The notes under the pieces: generated by a model
What the model saw: only the letters and a program-made list of their open reading frames with translations
The model's database searches: none
What the model was told of the DNA's origin: nothing
Source of the DNA: Mansonella perstans
Lineage: Eukaryota; Nematoda; Chromadorea; Rhabditida; Onchocercidae
Direction: 5' to 3'
Assembly: GCA_037074765.1 (NCBI GenBank)
Contig: JBAMDO010000069.1
Span: 1-64,000, forward strand
DNA: 64,000 nucleotides
Shown: piece by piece, positions 1 through 13,304 of the stretch
Position numbering within the stretch: the stretch's first letter is position 1
Layout of the letters: each line of letters opens with the position of its first letter
Made by a program: the position numbers and the translations under genes

Positions 1-2026
1 AAAATTTAACTTAGAATTAATGAATTCATTAATTATTGCTTAGCAGGTTTAGTTCGTAACGATATTTCTGTAAGATTTAAACTTCAAACCGAACTTGTCC
101 GAGATAATGCTAATAAAATATTTATGATTATTGCATCCCAGATTATATATCATATTGGCAATTATGTGTGAAATGTACACCGTAATACTATCAAATAGTA
201 ACAAACCTGATTTGAAGTCAGTTTGATAAATTATAAGTTTAAATGATATTTAATGCCCTGTGATGACTCAAGCGTTTGGTTAATACAGTAATTGATGATC
301 AATAGGATCGGAGTTATAAATTTTTTAATTCGATTTGTTTTTCTCCGTTTGGAATTTGAAACAGGAACGGAACATTCTTCTTTCCTAAATTAAATTAGTG
401 CAACAGAAAATTTTAACATTTTACTATTTCTCTTCCTCATTTTTTCACGGTAATTTTTGATGGGAAGGAATTAGTATGAACTATGATGATAATAAGCTGC
501 GGAAAACATACTGTCGATGATGATAATGACAATAGTAATCATTGTTATTTCTATTATCACTACCACTGTTATCAGCAGTAAACAATAATAGTGAAAAAAA
601 AGTTAATTAAAATTTCGTTGTCAATACATATATGTTAGACGATGTAAAAAAGTAGGGCAAATGTCAAAAATAGCCAATGAAATGGAAGCTAAATGATGTA
701 TATAGTTCAGTTCATATTTATGTATTTCTTAAGTTACTAATTGGCTAATTAGGCTATCGAAGAACAATTTGTTAGTTATCAATGTCACATAGTTGAAGGA
801 AGGGAATATATAAATCAAAAAAGAGAATGAAAGAAAGAAAGAAAAGAAAGAAGACCATCAGAACAGGAAAAAACTAAGCAAACAATTTTTTTACTTATTG
901 CAATGGTATCCACTAGAAATAATTTAGATTAATTAATTAATATGCAGGTGATGGAAATTAATTTCATAGCCTTTCTACTATCCTCAAAATTTGTGTTAAC
1001 GATTAAGTACTAAAGTAAAGTGATTTTATATTTCAACAGACTAATAAAATTGTTAACTCGTAAACTCTAATAATTATGTCAGTAGTACTATTAATGATAC
1101 GCAATTAATTAGTTTTTCCTTTCCATTCCTCTTCCTCCTCCCTCTTTCAATTCTGTCATATTTTGTACGAAATTTAAATTTAAAAAGAAATGAAAAATTG
1201 AAGGAGCCTCAAAAAAAAAAATGGAATTTTATTAAGTGAATTAACAAATACTACTTAATATGTCAGTTAGCACCAAAATGTCGCGTTTTTTTTAATTCCA
1301 TTCCTTTTCATTATTTTAGTACTGATGGCTATATTTTGTAATTCCATTTTTTTTCATTATTTTTGTACTGATAGCTTCATGTTCCAAAGGAAAAGTTCCC
1401 CTTTTTTTAATTCTCTGTTAAGAATCACTTTAAAAGTTTTTAAGTAAAAAAGTCCGCAAAGTCCACAAACAAATTTACATATTCAAAGTAAACACGAAAT
1501 ATTGCATTTTCATTTAGCACTAATGAATTTGCAGTATAAATGATTTAATAGGTTGCTCAAAAACATTCGAAATCATTTTAATTAAAATGAGATTAATGTG
1601 TTTCTAACCATTTCGAGTAACAAATTAGTAAAACTAATAGCGAAACAATTTTTGCAAGCTTCCCTATTTATTATTTGTCCAAATTTAAATTTAAAAAAAT
1701 TGCTGACAAAAATTAATGTAATTAATGGATTAACCATTACTCTTTTCATGCACTACGCCAAGTAAAGTGACACATTATCAAGTATTCGCGGGTTTAATCG
1801 ATTGGTCAAATAGTTTTGCTATTTCATTACCCAGTATAATTAAATAACAATTAATTTGCGGACAGCTGAATCGTATTTAGTAAATACTGAAATTCTGAAA
1901 TTCCCAATGCTGAAATTAATACTGAAATTACAAATACTGAAACTACTGAAATACTGAAAATACTGCGATACTGGAATTCTCAATTCATAAATCAGTGCAA
2001 TCACTACTCTTAACTTTTGAAAAATG

Positions 2027-2330
2027 GGACACATTTAAATCACTTCAAACAAAATGACCTCAAAGTGACGAATGTGACTAAAAAAACCTTCCAACGTATG
2101 GAATAAAAATAGGACATGTTTCCATCATTTCAAAAAAATGACCTCACAGTGACAAATGTGAATAAAATAAGCCTTCCAACTAAACGTATGGAATAAAAAT
2201 AGGACACAGTTCAACCTAGTTGGAATAAAACAGGACACACTTCAACCATTTCAAAAAAATGACCTCACAGTGGCAAGTATGAATGAAACAAGCCTTTCAA
2301 CTAAGCGTCTGGAATTGTTTCTTTGCTTTG
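2027..2330. repeat. Degenerate tandem repeat, units of about 86-120 bp
   Basis: Three copies of a unit containing AAATGACCTCA, AGTGACAAATGTGAATAAA-like sequence, CTTCCAACTAA and GGAATAAAAATAGGACAC. The copies begin near 2051, 2137 and 2257. The last interval is longer because the GGAATAAAA...GGACAC segment is itself duplicated. No coding potential was seen. Confidence 0.75.
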
Positions 2331-4299
2331 GTCGCAATACTTTACAATTAGTTTGTCATCGCGTAATATTTTAATAAGCAAGTATTAAAAGTGCTTTCTT
2401 TTTAAGTTTGCTTCTCAATGAGCACCTGTTCAATCATTCATCTGTTTCATGACACGAAATGATAAAATAAATGAAAAATTGCTAATTTTATTCATTAATG
2501 CGATTCTATTTCGTTCTAAAAGAAATAGTGCGGTAATTAAACTTTTTATTTCGTTTAATTATGAAAAACCTTTGAAATTTAAATATATATGCGTTGATTA
2601 TGAAAGGAAAGGATGGTGATATAATATGAAAGGATGATGACATTGATTATGAAAGGACCAATGTTATGTTCAATTCATCACACTAGGCACAATCAAATGT
2701 TCACATTACCTGTTTCTGATATCATTATTGATAACTAATAACCGCAATTGATAAGCGGAAAGAGTAATAATAATAGATTTGGTAATTGTCATATCGTTTT
2801 GCATAATAATGACACCAATGCATTGATAATGATACCGGTTTGCATGTCAGCACTGATAATGACACCCAATGATGACAATAAGTCAATAACAATGATTTTA
2901 TTAATTTCCATTTTGATTATTTCAATATGGGAATAATTAACATGCATGGATTGAATGATGTATTTAATAATCCAAGGAGAGTAATTAATATTTTTTCAGC
3001 AAGTGATATTGACGAATCCTGGCCATTTTTCATTTTTCAATTTTCAACACATTCAACTGAGTAAGACAATGTCGACTATCCCAAACGATTCAATTTTTTT
3101 TCAAATTTTTCTTTTAGAAAAAGAATAAATAGGATTTCTTTCGCATTTAAATCAAATATAAAAGACGATAGCTATAGCGAAAGAAATTTTTCTTTGAAAA
3201 TGTAAAGATAGATTTGTATCCTTGGATACGACCTGGATATGTTATGGTCGGGAAAAAAACAATAATTAATATGAATATTTATTAAAAAAAAAAAGTTTTA
3301 CTGCGTGTTAGAATAAGAAAATCATAGCGAAAAGAAAACGATAGTATTATTTCTGTACAGTTTTATAGGACTTCGGTACAATATTGTAAGACTTCAGTAC
3401 AGCGTTACAGGACCTTGGTAGTATTATAGGTAGGTATTATTTCTTTCATATAAGAACTTTATATATATAATATAAATATAAAATTTCGTATAATTACTTC
3501 ATATAATAGCCATAATAACTTCAATAAATTAATCAATTATATCAAAGAAAAATACAAGTAAAAGAACATGAAATTCCAATTAAGTAAATTTTATTGACAA
3601 TATTTAAAGCGTTAAACATGTGAACAAAAATGTGATAAGCATGCTATAACTACGATTCTTTATGTTCAGTAACTGTACTTGCTTTCTAAGAATTAGATCG
3701 CTGAATATGTTAAGACAAAACTCGTATAATTTTGTGGCCCATAGCCAAATAATTAATTATTGTTAATTGCAACTAACATGTTATATTTGATTACTTCGTA
3801 TTGATTTTTTCGTTCATCCTTTAAGAGATTTCAGTTCTAAGTGGTGATTTTTTTTTATATCTTTACATAGCCTTTTGTTTTCATTAATATTCAACTTAAA
3901 TCATCAATTGCTTTTGCAAGATTTCTCAATTAATCAGTGTTAATTATCTAATTACGTCCGAACTAGAATGTTAAACTAATGAACAATTCTATTATATTAT
4001 TATCGATAACTAGCAATGCAAAATATAATACAAAACTTAGCATCGAAAAAAAAAATGATTATGCTTAATTTTTGATATCAAGAATTCTCAATTAATTAAT
4101 TAATGTTAATTTACTGATAATGGTAATCAAAAAAAAAGGCAAAAGAAATCCTAATCGATATTTGTTTTTAATATTGACATTGTCATGCCTTAGGCGGTGC
4201 GATTTATTTGTTTTGAAACGTAATTAGTCTAGGCTGTCATATTTAAAAAATTTACTAGGCAAAAAAAAAGACAATAAAATCTTGAGGCTGAAGTAGCTA

Positions 4300-6900
4300 G
4301 TTATTCCACTCTCCATTTTAAAATCTGTCATTAGGTGATGTTTTAAACAACTTATAAGCACGCTTCAGCTTGTATCAGCCTAGGATAAAAATCCAAAGTT
4401 CTCTTAAAGACATGCAGTGCACACATATTATACCAATGGGAAGTTCAACAGATGGCTTCAGTATCTTTGATAACGGAGGGTTGAAAGAATTCTTCAAGAA
4501 GTTTTTTTGTTTCTATTCACTTTAACAAATGAGCAGCTACCTTTCTGTAAAAAGATCTATCAATAACGTTACATTTATCACCAAAGTGTAAATAAGAATG
4601 ACAAAAGAGTACGGTATTGAGCAACTGTATACAACTTCTGCTGGCATATCAGGATATAGATATATATTTTTGAACTGAGCGAATTCTAACTTTTGTATCA
4701 TCACCAGACTTATTGAATAATACCGTCCTAACCCTCGGTATCAGGAGAAATATAGTAGGCTTACTATGCCGTTAATTAAACTTAAACGACGTACATTAAG
4801 CACTCAGCTTTACTTTCTTCCACCTTTGGCTCTTTCAATCCGTCAGTATTGATCATTTATTTTATTAATCATCTGTACTGATCTTTTTTTTTTCTGCTTA
4901 AAGTATCTGCTTTTAAATTTTTAGTCTGAATTTTAACATCCATTATTAAATCATCATTTTAGATAGCACTAAGCCCATAATCGGCACACCAGGCTGTTTA
5001 AAATCACCTTCCGTATGTACGGTACCGTATATCTGTAGTTATTCCATTTTATGGCGATCTAACAAAAATCCATATTAACGCAACTTCTGCAACCATCAAT
5101 CTTTCATTCAAGTCAGCAACAAATGTGCTAACTTCCTTAAGCTCAATGTTTGTTCTCTCCAGAACTTCACGTTTATCATCTCTAGCTCGTTTTCTCCAAT
5201 TTTTTTTTGTTACACTTGAGATATTGCAGCACGGTGATGACTAGCTCTCCTTCAATATGTATGGCTTACCACACAAACTGCTTCTCTAAAGCCAAAATGT
5301 GTGGCTTACCTGGCTTATGTGATCACTGTTAAGAAATTGCCTTTTTGTTTCTAACTCAGCTATTAATTAAGTCATCTACTAGCTCATCATATAATTGTCT
5401 TATACGCTGTTGCAGGATGTCAGTTTTTCCCAATAGTACTGAGAATCAAATAATCTTATCTGATTTCTGATCACTTTGCAAGATTGCGATTTGACAGTTC
5501 TTTGATTTCATCAAAAAATCCAACTGCATCTAAGCCTGCCCTAATATTTCTTGCTTCCAAAGTTGCTGAAGGTGTCAAAGAGTTTTTCTTTTATTATACT
5601 TAAGTAATTCGTCTTCTCATTAACATCACTTATGATTTATCTTAGTATTCCTTCACCCAAAAGTTGAACTATTTTCCTGTTTAACCATGCAACAACTCTT
5701 ACATTTGCATGCACTGACCCATCAATTGTCCTATAGCTGACCAAATACCACTGCGAATGTTTTATCCAAAAATTTTAGTTATTTCTTCCTTTCATCTTTT
5801 GTTCCTTGCATATTTATATCATCGCTAAGTAGGTCTATCAAAGAGAATCCAGCGCTAAATTTTTTAAACTTACTTGTTATGTATTACTGTGAACTAGTGA
5901 ACTGGTGTTAAGATGATTTACAAAAACAATGGATCCATGACCTTCATTTGACCTTATGCACTTCATTAGGACTAAAAAACACCAGAATAAACTATTTAGT
6001 AACGGTTTTTGCATATCTTAATCTGGCTTAGCTGACATAGATCTAATAGATCCAAATCTGTCATAGTCATATAGATCTGTCATAGACATGCAAAAAATCA
6101 ATTGCCAACTAGACAACGTTTTTTCGTAATCGGATAAAGCGATGTTAAATAAAGCAATAAAGCGATAAAGCGATGATAAGTGTAATCGGATAAAGCGATG
6201 TTATTATGTTTCGATTGGATGATAGAAATTTCTGATTACTGGTGAATCAAGTGGAATAGGGTAGGCAATTGTATCAGGTGGAACAAAGCAAGCAATTACA
6301 TCAGGTGGAATAGAGCAAGCAATTGTAAACTGCGCATAAAGCTGGGCAGGCAGTTGTGGAGCAATTCGATGTATTTCTGGTACAAAAAAGAAGCCATAGA
6401 TTAAGTTTGCTAAACTGCATGAAAAAGATATGTCTATACTTCTTTGTAGCTTATTAAATGACGAGGAAACAGATCAGCTGATAAATAGAACAAATCAATT
6501 GACTGGAAGATTTCCACGGGCTCGTATGTAATGCAGGCATTACACAAAGATAGTTTGTTGCTGAGAATGAAGCATGGCAAAAAAATTTCAACTAAATAAA
6601 GAAGTATATGCAGGGAAGTGATTAAGAATAATTGAGAAAGGATTATAAAAATTTCTTCAGTAGTTGGATTAACACAGGAAATGCTGGAAAGGCAAAGTGT
6701 AGCATTAAAAACTGATGGAATAATAACCGTGAGTATAAATCCATAGCAAACGAAGTTGCAAGCTGCTTTATACCAATGAATTGTATTGTTCCTGGGTCTG
6801 TAAATACTGGTTTTAAATTGAAGAACAGAAGAAAAATTACTAGATAATATTCCAATAAAAAAAAATGGGAACAAGGCGAGGAAACAGCAGTGGAAATTCT
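4300..6900. other. Possible decayed mobile-element or pseudogene sequence
   Basis: This stretch is less AT-rich than its surroundings. On the minus strand short coding-like patches appear in shifting frames, interrupted by stops: KRARDDKREVLERTNIELK near 5150-5200, TDILQQRIRQLYDELVDDL near 5390-5430 and DGSVHANVRVVAWLNRKIV near 5670-5730. The helical, charged character would fit a degraded gag-like or other protein, but I recognise no family. A 146-residue minus ORF at 6434-6874 has no recognisable domain. Function and even coding origin are uncertain. Confidence 0.2.
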
Positions 6901-8631
6901 GTTTTTAGCGAGTGATAAAGCGAAATATATATAGGGTGTGCTCTACAGTATGTTTTTGTGGAAACTGCATAGTTTCAGAAAAATATTTGTTAAACATTTA
7001 ATTAATAATTCTATTAAATGGTGACTCTAGTTTGTTTGTTATTTATGGGATTACTTAGAAAATTGGTTTTAGCATTTGGTTTTTAAATTGAAAATTTCTG
7101 AAATTCTTCTCATTTTTATCAACAATCGATAAATGTAGAAACGTAAAAAAAACACCTGCAAAAGTCGTTTGTTGATTCATTATGATTTGATTTTATTGAT
7201 TTTTTTTGAAATGAATTATTGATTTTTCTGATTTGCTGATAAAGCTGATTTTACTGTTAAAATAAAACAATTGGAGACTGTTCAAATTTGCTGGCCCATT
7301 ATCCTTTTTAAATGCTTGGCACTTTTTGAATAACCTTATGGACATTTCGTAATGTGAAGCTCCAGAAAAAAATAAGTTGTTAAATAATTCAATTTAACTG
7401 ACAATCCTCTTTAATGTTTCAGTTTAAAAAGCACGAAATGAAATTTTAGCTATGGAACTGAAACGAATTAAAAAAATGGGTGAATTACAAGTAAGATAGA
7501 TAGTTAAAGTGTTAAATTTGAAAATTAAAGCAAAAAGAGTTAAATGAAATGAAATGTCTAAGAAATTAAAAACCCCATTATTTTATGCAATAATTAAAAA
7601 ATTTAATTTTCCTCTTTTTTTTTTACAACTTTTTACAGTTATTATTAGTGTCGTCCAATCATGACAGTTCTTCAGGTTACTTTTTTATTAGACAAATTCA
7701 CCTTTCCCGGTGACCTTCACAACATTTTCTGAACTTTATCATTGTTGTTTTGAAGTCTATCTTTTGAGTTTATTATTTGTTTCCTTCAATTATTTTTCCA
7801 GTCAAACGAAAATTGTTGCGAGCTTGAGGTACGAGTATATTCCTCGGCTTACCTTCTTTACCCAGCTTTTAGGTAAAGTGCGAAAGACAAAAAAGATAAA
7901 CTTAAAGCAAAAAACAAAAGCGAAATAGTTTTCATTTACTGAACGAACACAATATTTCACCAAGCTGAACTATAGCGCTTTTATTTCTCGGGAAATGAGT
8001 GATTAAATTATTATTATCCATTCAATTTCATTGAAATGCAAAATTTTCAACAAAAATTTCAAACATTTCAATGTTACTATAAAATGAAAATCAATAGAGG
8101 GAACAAAAGTGTGTGAAATAGTAAGATCAATAAATAAAATCCAATTATTGTTTTATCAGCGTTTTTTCATTAGCTTTGAACTGAGAAAATTCTTCGGACG
8201 CTGTCAATATTTACATTCTTTCGTGGTGATTTGATTTCGGAGAGACTATCTGAAAAAAAAAAATTTCAGAATTTTGTTTTTATTACTATTATTATTTTTT
8301 AATTACATTGACACTGATATCCCAACATGCATTAAGAAATTTTCGAAAATTTTAAATTTAAAATTTCTGAAATTTTTTTGTACTTGAATCGAAATTTTGA
8401 AACTTGAAATTTTACTTGAATCAAATAATATATACTTAATTTATCGACATTCCAACATATCTAAGAAATTTTCCAGTACTTGAATCAAACAATATCTCTT
8501 AACTTCCTCCTTTGTGAAGTTTGAGAAAAAAAGAGAAGTAACTGAAATGAACAGCTTGACTCAAATTTCAATGTATTTCTATGTTTGCATATATGCATAT
8601 GCACAATTGCTTACTTATTTGCTTAGCATTT

Positions 8632-10036
8632 TCATTTACATTTACACATATTTACTGACCTTTTAGCCAAAACTAAGGAATTCGCGGCTGAATGCGCCGC
8701 TGTCAGTGTCTTTTTTTTGTTTAAGGTGATTAGGCCCTGCTCCAGTGGTAGCACTCGTTTGCCGAAATTCATAAATTCCCTATCAAAATTGTTGCTTTTC
8801 TTGTAGAGTAGTTCAGGTGTGCCAACAACTCTCAGCGCAACATTAGACCAGCGGTCACCAATTGAACGCTTTCCAAAATTCATGAAATCTCTCGAAAACT
8901 AAAATAAATTACATATAAGGAAAATCGACACATGTTTGAAATATTCATCAATAAATAAATATTCTCTTCCCTTTAATTTATTAATGAAAATTGTGCCAAA
9001 TATTTCAAAACATTTGATATTTGACAATATTACGATTTTGATTACTGCTAAATAGTGCCACCTTGAAGATTATTTTAACTATTCTGAAATCATTCTTTAA
9101 ATACTGTCCGCTAAAATTTCAAATTTTTCATTTAATTTTTGCCAAAAACTTTATTAGCACATTTTTTGAAATTAAAAAACTTGCTCTGATTGTGTACTTT
9201 TTATTCTCAACATTTCATAGTAATTAACTAGTCACTTTCATGTAAGTAATTGATTAATTATTGCCATATAAGTTGCAAAATGAAATTGGACGAAAAGATT
9301 AAAATGAATTAAATGTATTAAAAGTCTTTTTTTGTTTTTCCGTTTCTCTCTTTCTAACTTGAAGGAAACAGAAGGAAAAGACAAGAGGAAGACAGAAAAA
9401 GAAAAAGAATGACGAATTCTCAAAATTAATAAATTTTGATCACCTGGCCTCTTTTAAACGAACCAAAATTGTCATCAAACTTCGGTATTATTCTTGATGA
9501 TCGCTTTCCAAAATGCATAAAATCTCTTGCCAATCGATCGTTATATGCGGCTAAAAAATTTTCTAATAAAAATTAAAATTTTTTATAAATTAAATTCTGA
9601 ACAAAATAGACAATTTGGTTTAAATTAAAAAGAAACTTAAACAAAATTTTTGCTGTCTGTACTAGTCGAAAAAAATTAAAGTTAAAACAGCAGCACACCT
9701 TCTAAAACATTAGCCGAACAGTGGGAATTCAGCTAATCAAAACTGGCCTAAAATTAATTGAAATGGCTTAGATAATGAAGTTAAAAAGATACCGTATCTT
9801 TTCCCTTCTAAGTTTTTTGCATTTGTGCAAATATTATTACAATAATTAGTGACTTGAAAATGTCAGGAACACTTTACAGTTTCGTTTTAAAATTTCGCTT
9901 TATTTTATTAAACAATTTTAAAATTTCTTTTTTTAATTATTTTTTCTTTTTAACAATAAATTATATTACCGTAATATTCTGACTGGACAAGAACAGCAAC
10001 TGAAGAAACTATTACAAAAACTATTGTATTTTCCAT
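8632..10036 (-). CDS. FMxFG-amide neuropeptide precursor (nlp-13-like)
   Basis: This is a secreted neuropeptide precursor, expected to be cut at dibasic sites and C-terminally amidated. Exon 1 (10036-9970) encodes a 22-residue start, MENTIVFVIVSSVAVLVQSEYY, with a signal-peptide-like hydrophobic core. Exon 2 (9550-9444) carries AAYNDRLARDFMHFG-KR, then a spacer ending FGSFKR. Exon 3 starts at 8898 and carries GQFSRDFMNFG-KR and SNNFDREFMNFG-KR. Splice phases agree (1, then 0) and the donors are GT (GTAATA, GTGATC). The RDxMxFG-KR pattern is that of Caenorhabditis NLP-13 peptides (DRDIMSFG type), so orthology is likely but not proven. The frame as written runs to a stop at 8634-8632. However, adding one A to the 8-A run at 8711-8718 would restore a third peptide, FSREFLSFG, ending exactly at a TAA (8665-8663). 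The given frame is therefore probably shifted, by sequence error or by a real mutation. No other gene lies within several kb. Confidence 0.82.
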
Positions 10037-11056
10037 TTGCAATATTATCCTTCTCACCTGGAAAGAATCAATTCATTGATAAAAAAACACAAAAATTGTT
10101 AAAACAGATGCAGAAAGAAAAATAGGATAGGCCTAGTTCATGTATTTTATCTGGGAAGGTGAAATGGACACATGCATTGCGTGTCCTCATTATCTTGGGT
10201 TAAATGCATACATGACCTGCATTTTGTCATTTTTCAAAGCATTCAACCACTTATTAAAATTCCCAGCTTACGCTGGCTAAATATCAATCAAAAACTAATT
10301 TGTTTTTTTCACAGTAATTTTGACAAAAAGCCATTTACGGATACTGAAGCCCATTTATGTCAAATTTCGATTTTTTTTTTTGTTCTAATTTCCGGTTATG
10401 CTAGATGGCAACGACAATCAATGAAAAAGATAACTGAAAGATTTCCGCGGAATTGATTGTTCAAATTAAGCACTAAAGATGACTCCGGGCAAGAAGACAA
10501 CAGTTGAATATTTAAATTTTCAAAAACCCTAAATTTAATTACGATTTGTTCTACTTTCAATTATCGTTAGAATTTATTTCGCATTTTTCATCAACGATCA
10601 ATATCGAAGAATGCCTAATAGTGAACTTCCTGAGGCTTTTCAGCAGCAAGATTTCTAAAAAGTTTATTATTCGAGAATAATGCAAGTTTCCATTAAATGC
10701 AATTGAATGTTTCTAAATTGAATATTTCTAAAAATTCGGAAGAAGCAAGAACGAACTTGCTTAATTAGTGCTATTCAATCCGCAATCTCAATGCTTAATT
10801 AGTTAGTAGTTCCGAGATGAAGTAAAATACGGATCGTGTAGCTGTAGAGAATGGATAACACGTAGGTGCGAACTATTTCATTTTTAATTAACACACATTG
10901 TAAATCCAATATCATCTGGGGCAATAATTCCACAAAGAATTAAAACTAATTATGAACTCCGTTTTATGAACGCATTAATTATTTTTGATTTTTGAATCCT
11001 TATGATCTTTATAATGCTAAAGACAATAAACCAAATTAATATCCTAGATGATGATG

Positions 11057-11246
11057 ACATGGTGGACTTCTCTCGAATGAGGAAGAATGCGCTAAATGAC
11101 ATGGTGGAATTTTCTCGGATGGAAATGAATGTGCTGAATGACATGGTGGATTTCTCTCGGATGGAAATGAGTGTGCTAGATGACAAGGTGGATTTTTCTC
11201 GGATGGAAATGAATGTGATAGATGACATGGATTTCTCTTGGGTAAA
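11057..11246. repeat. 42-bp tandem minisatellite, about 4.5 copies
   Basis: The unit begins GACATGGTGGA(T/C)TT(C/T)TCTCG and ends with an AATG(A/T)G(C/A)T-type segment. Because 42 is divisible by three, the array is open in several frames. On the plus strand it reads DMVDFSRMEMNVLN-like 14-residue repeats inside an 82-codon ORF (11002-11250), and minus frames are open too. No signal peptide, splice context or family match was seen, so I treat it as a minisatellite rather than a gene. Confidence 0.8.
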
Positions 11247-13304
11247 ATGAACTCCGAATTCAAATCAGATAAGACCGAACTTCTTAAATTATGCTCTGAA
11301 AACTACGCAGGGTAATATGAACTCCGAATTATATCAGATAGAACTACAATATCTACTAAAGATTGCAACAAAAAAAAATTATAACAAGAAATTTTGAAAC
11401 GGAGATTTCCCTATACTGATAACATTCTAACTGATAACTACTGATCAGAACAGCATCATCTTGGCGAATATTTCCAGATTGTCACATATTTCCAAATTGT
11501 CAGAATTTTCCACTTAACGCAAGCAAAGAAAGGTCTGTTTGTGTTTGATACATGAAATCAAGTCGTAACGAGCTGGCCTGAGAAATATAAACTTCAAGTT
11601 TTGCAGTAATTTACTTATATGCTAATTGTTATGCAACGGGTTCGAAATTTTGAAATTTTGCTCAAGAGTAGTTTTTTTAGCAAAGTTTTAATTTCTTATG
11701 GAATTTAGGGCAGTTTAAATTTACTTTGAAAGATTAGCAAAAAGAAACAGGAACGTAGGACTGAATAGCTCTGACAAATAATATATATAGCTTATGAGAA
11801 ATTGTAAGCAAGAATAAAAGTGTGGATCATTTAATGAAAGCATTTACGGAATTGCGATACGATAAATGATTGCATTAAGCATTTTGTTTTTTATATCACT
11901 TCCAGAAAATTAAATTTAAAAAACTTTTTAGGCGCTCATAGCTGCAAAATCGTACTTCACAATTCACTTTTTGTTAGATAATGAATTTTTGACGAAATAT
12001 TAGGATGGAAAGAATTTTATAGACTAAGTTGAAAAAATTTTTCACAGTGGAGGAGGGGTAAGTGACTGAAAGAATTGTTTCATTATTGTGTTTAATTCAT
12101 GATCTTACCAAGTTAACAAATCGCCTGAAAAATCTGAAATTGAAGAAAGAAGGAAAGTTGAAATTGAAAGTGACATAGATATGGTAATGAGTGCTTTGCC
12201 GTATGTATCATTCACACAATCATTTATAATTCATTAGTAAGGGGCGGGAGGCGGGGTCGGGAAAAAGAAAAGTGGAATCAAATAAGAAATGAAATTCGAG
12301 CAAATATTCTTTGCAAATTGTATCTATTAATGTGTTTGTAAAAATTACCCAAATTTGAGCAATGATTGTGTCTTAAAAAATATTAGATTCCCAAGAAACA
12401 GCTTGATTGAATTTTTGATTTTTGAAATACGAATAATGTTTTAAATTACTAAATCAAGTATTTATATTTGTTGGATCATTTGAATTAGCACAAGAATTAC
12501 TGAATTAAAAAACCATTTAGGTCATCATAAAAGAATATTTGGATCAATGAATTTCGACATTTAGCTTTTCAATGAAATGCTGTTTGAGATTTTGGAGCCT
12601 CATTTCTTTTTTTTTTTTTTGTTAAATCTATGAAATTTGAAACAAAATTTACAACTGCAGTCAATTATTTGCAAATTGCTTCTCATATGTACCAGTGCAA
12701 TTGGTAATAACACAGTGCTACAAAGAAAATTAGCACTACCGAAATTTTTTCGAATTTTTTTGGGAAAATTCCAGTAAATAATTTCCAATGAAAAGCATGA
12801 GAAACAAATAAAAGACAAAAACTTGAGCGTTAGTGACAAATACGCATGCACTGGTGACAAATACGTATTTTTGAAAATTTTATTATTAATGATCTGAGGA
12901 AAATGATTAGTCATGAAATTGAATCAAAGTTTCCTTCCTAACACTTAAAGTTGCTTCTTTCATTTTATGTGTAAATTTTAAATAAAAATTACGTTGATGA
13001 AAAGCTGTAAAGGTTAATTAGCTTGCAATGTTCATTTAATCTGTTGCAAAAATTTTGATCAGCTTTTAATCGTTCAATTATCCATTTGACGTCTTGCTTA
13101 CAGTAATTTCAATTTTTAGGTATGGAAATTATAATTTTAGGTATGGAAATTATAATTTTTTTCGTCTAAGTAGCAGCAGTTCGGCCCATAATTTGCTTGT
13201 CGTATTTTCATTCAATAATAATTTAAAAAAATAACTTGTCCTGTAGATTGCAATATTTTATAATTTATTGCATTTATTCAAATTATGAAAAGAAACCGAG
13301 ACTT

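Larger units (their letters stand above)
1..8631. other. AT-rich gene-free region with local tandem repeats
   Basis: I see no convincing coding exon here; the open frames are short, compositionally AT-driven and resemble no family I know. Visible structure includes a 47-bp direct repeat (about 1291-1385), a run of AATACTGAAA-like words (1880-1975), a degenerate tandem repeat at 2027-2330, dispersed copies of a GATTATGAAAGGA-like word (2590-2660), and short tandem units at 6130-6345 (CGGATAAAGCGATG words, then about three copies of a 31-bp CAGGTGGAA unit). The stretch 4.3-6.9 kb is slightly richer in GC and is listed separately. Confidence 0.6.

Noticed and set aside
6434..6874. 146-codon minus ORF, one of the longest in the first 30 kb
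   Set aside because: No recognisable domain and no supporting splice structure; treated as chance or a relic.
12343..12359. AATTACCCAAATTTGAG, one mismatch from the 3' part of nematode spliced leader SL1
   Set aside because: No SL RNA body follows (no GTAAAC-type donor or Sm site) and no coding frame starts after it; it is probably chance in AT-rich DNA or a retroposed fragment.
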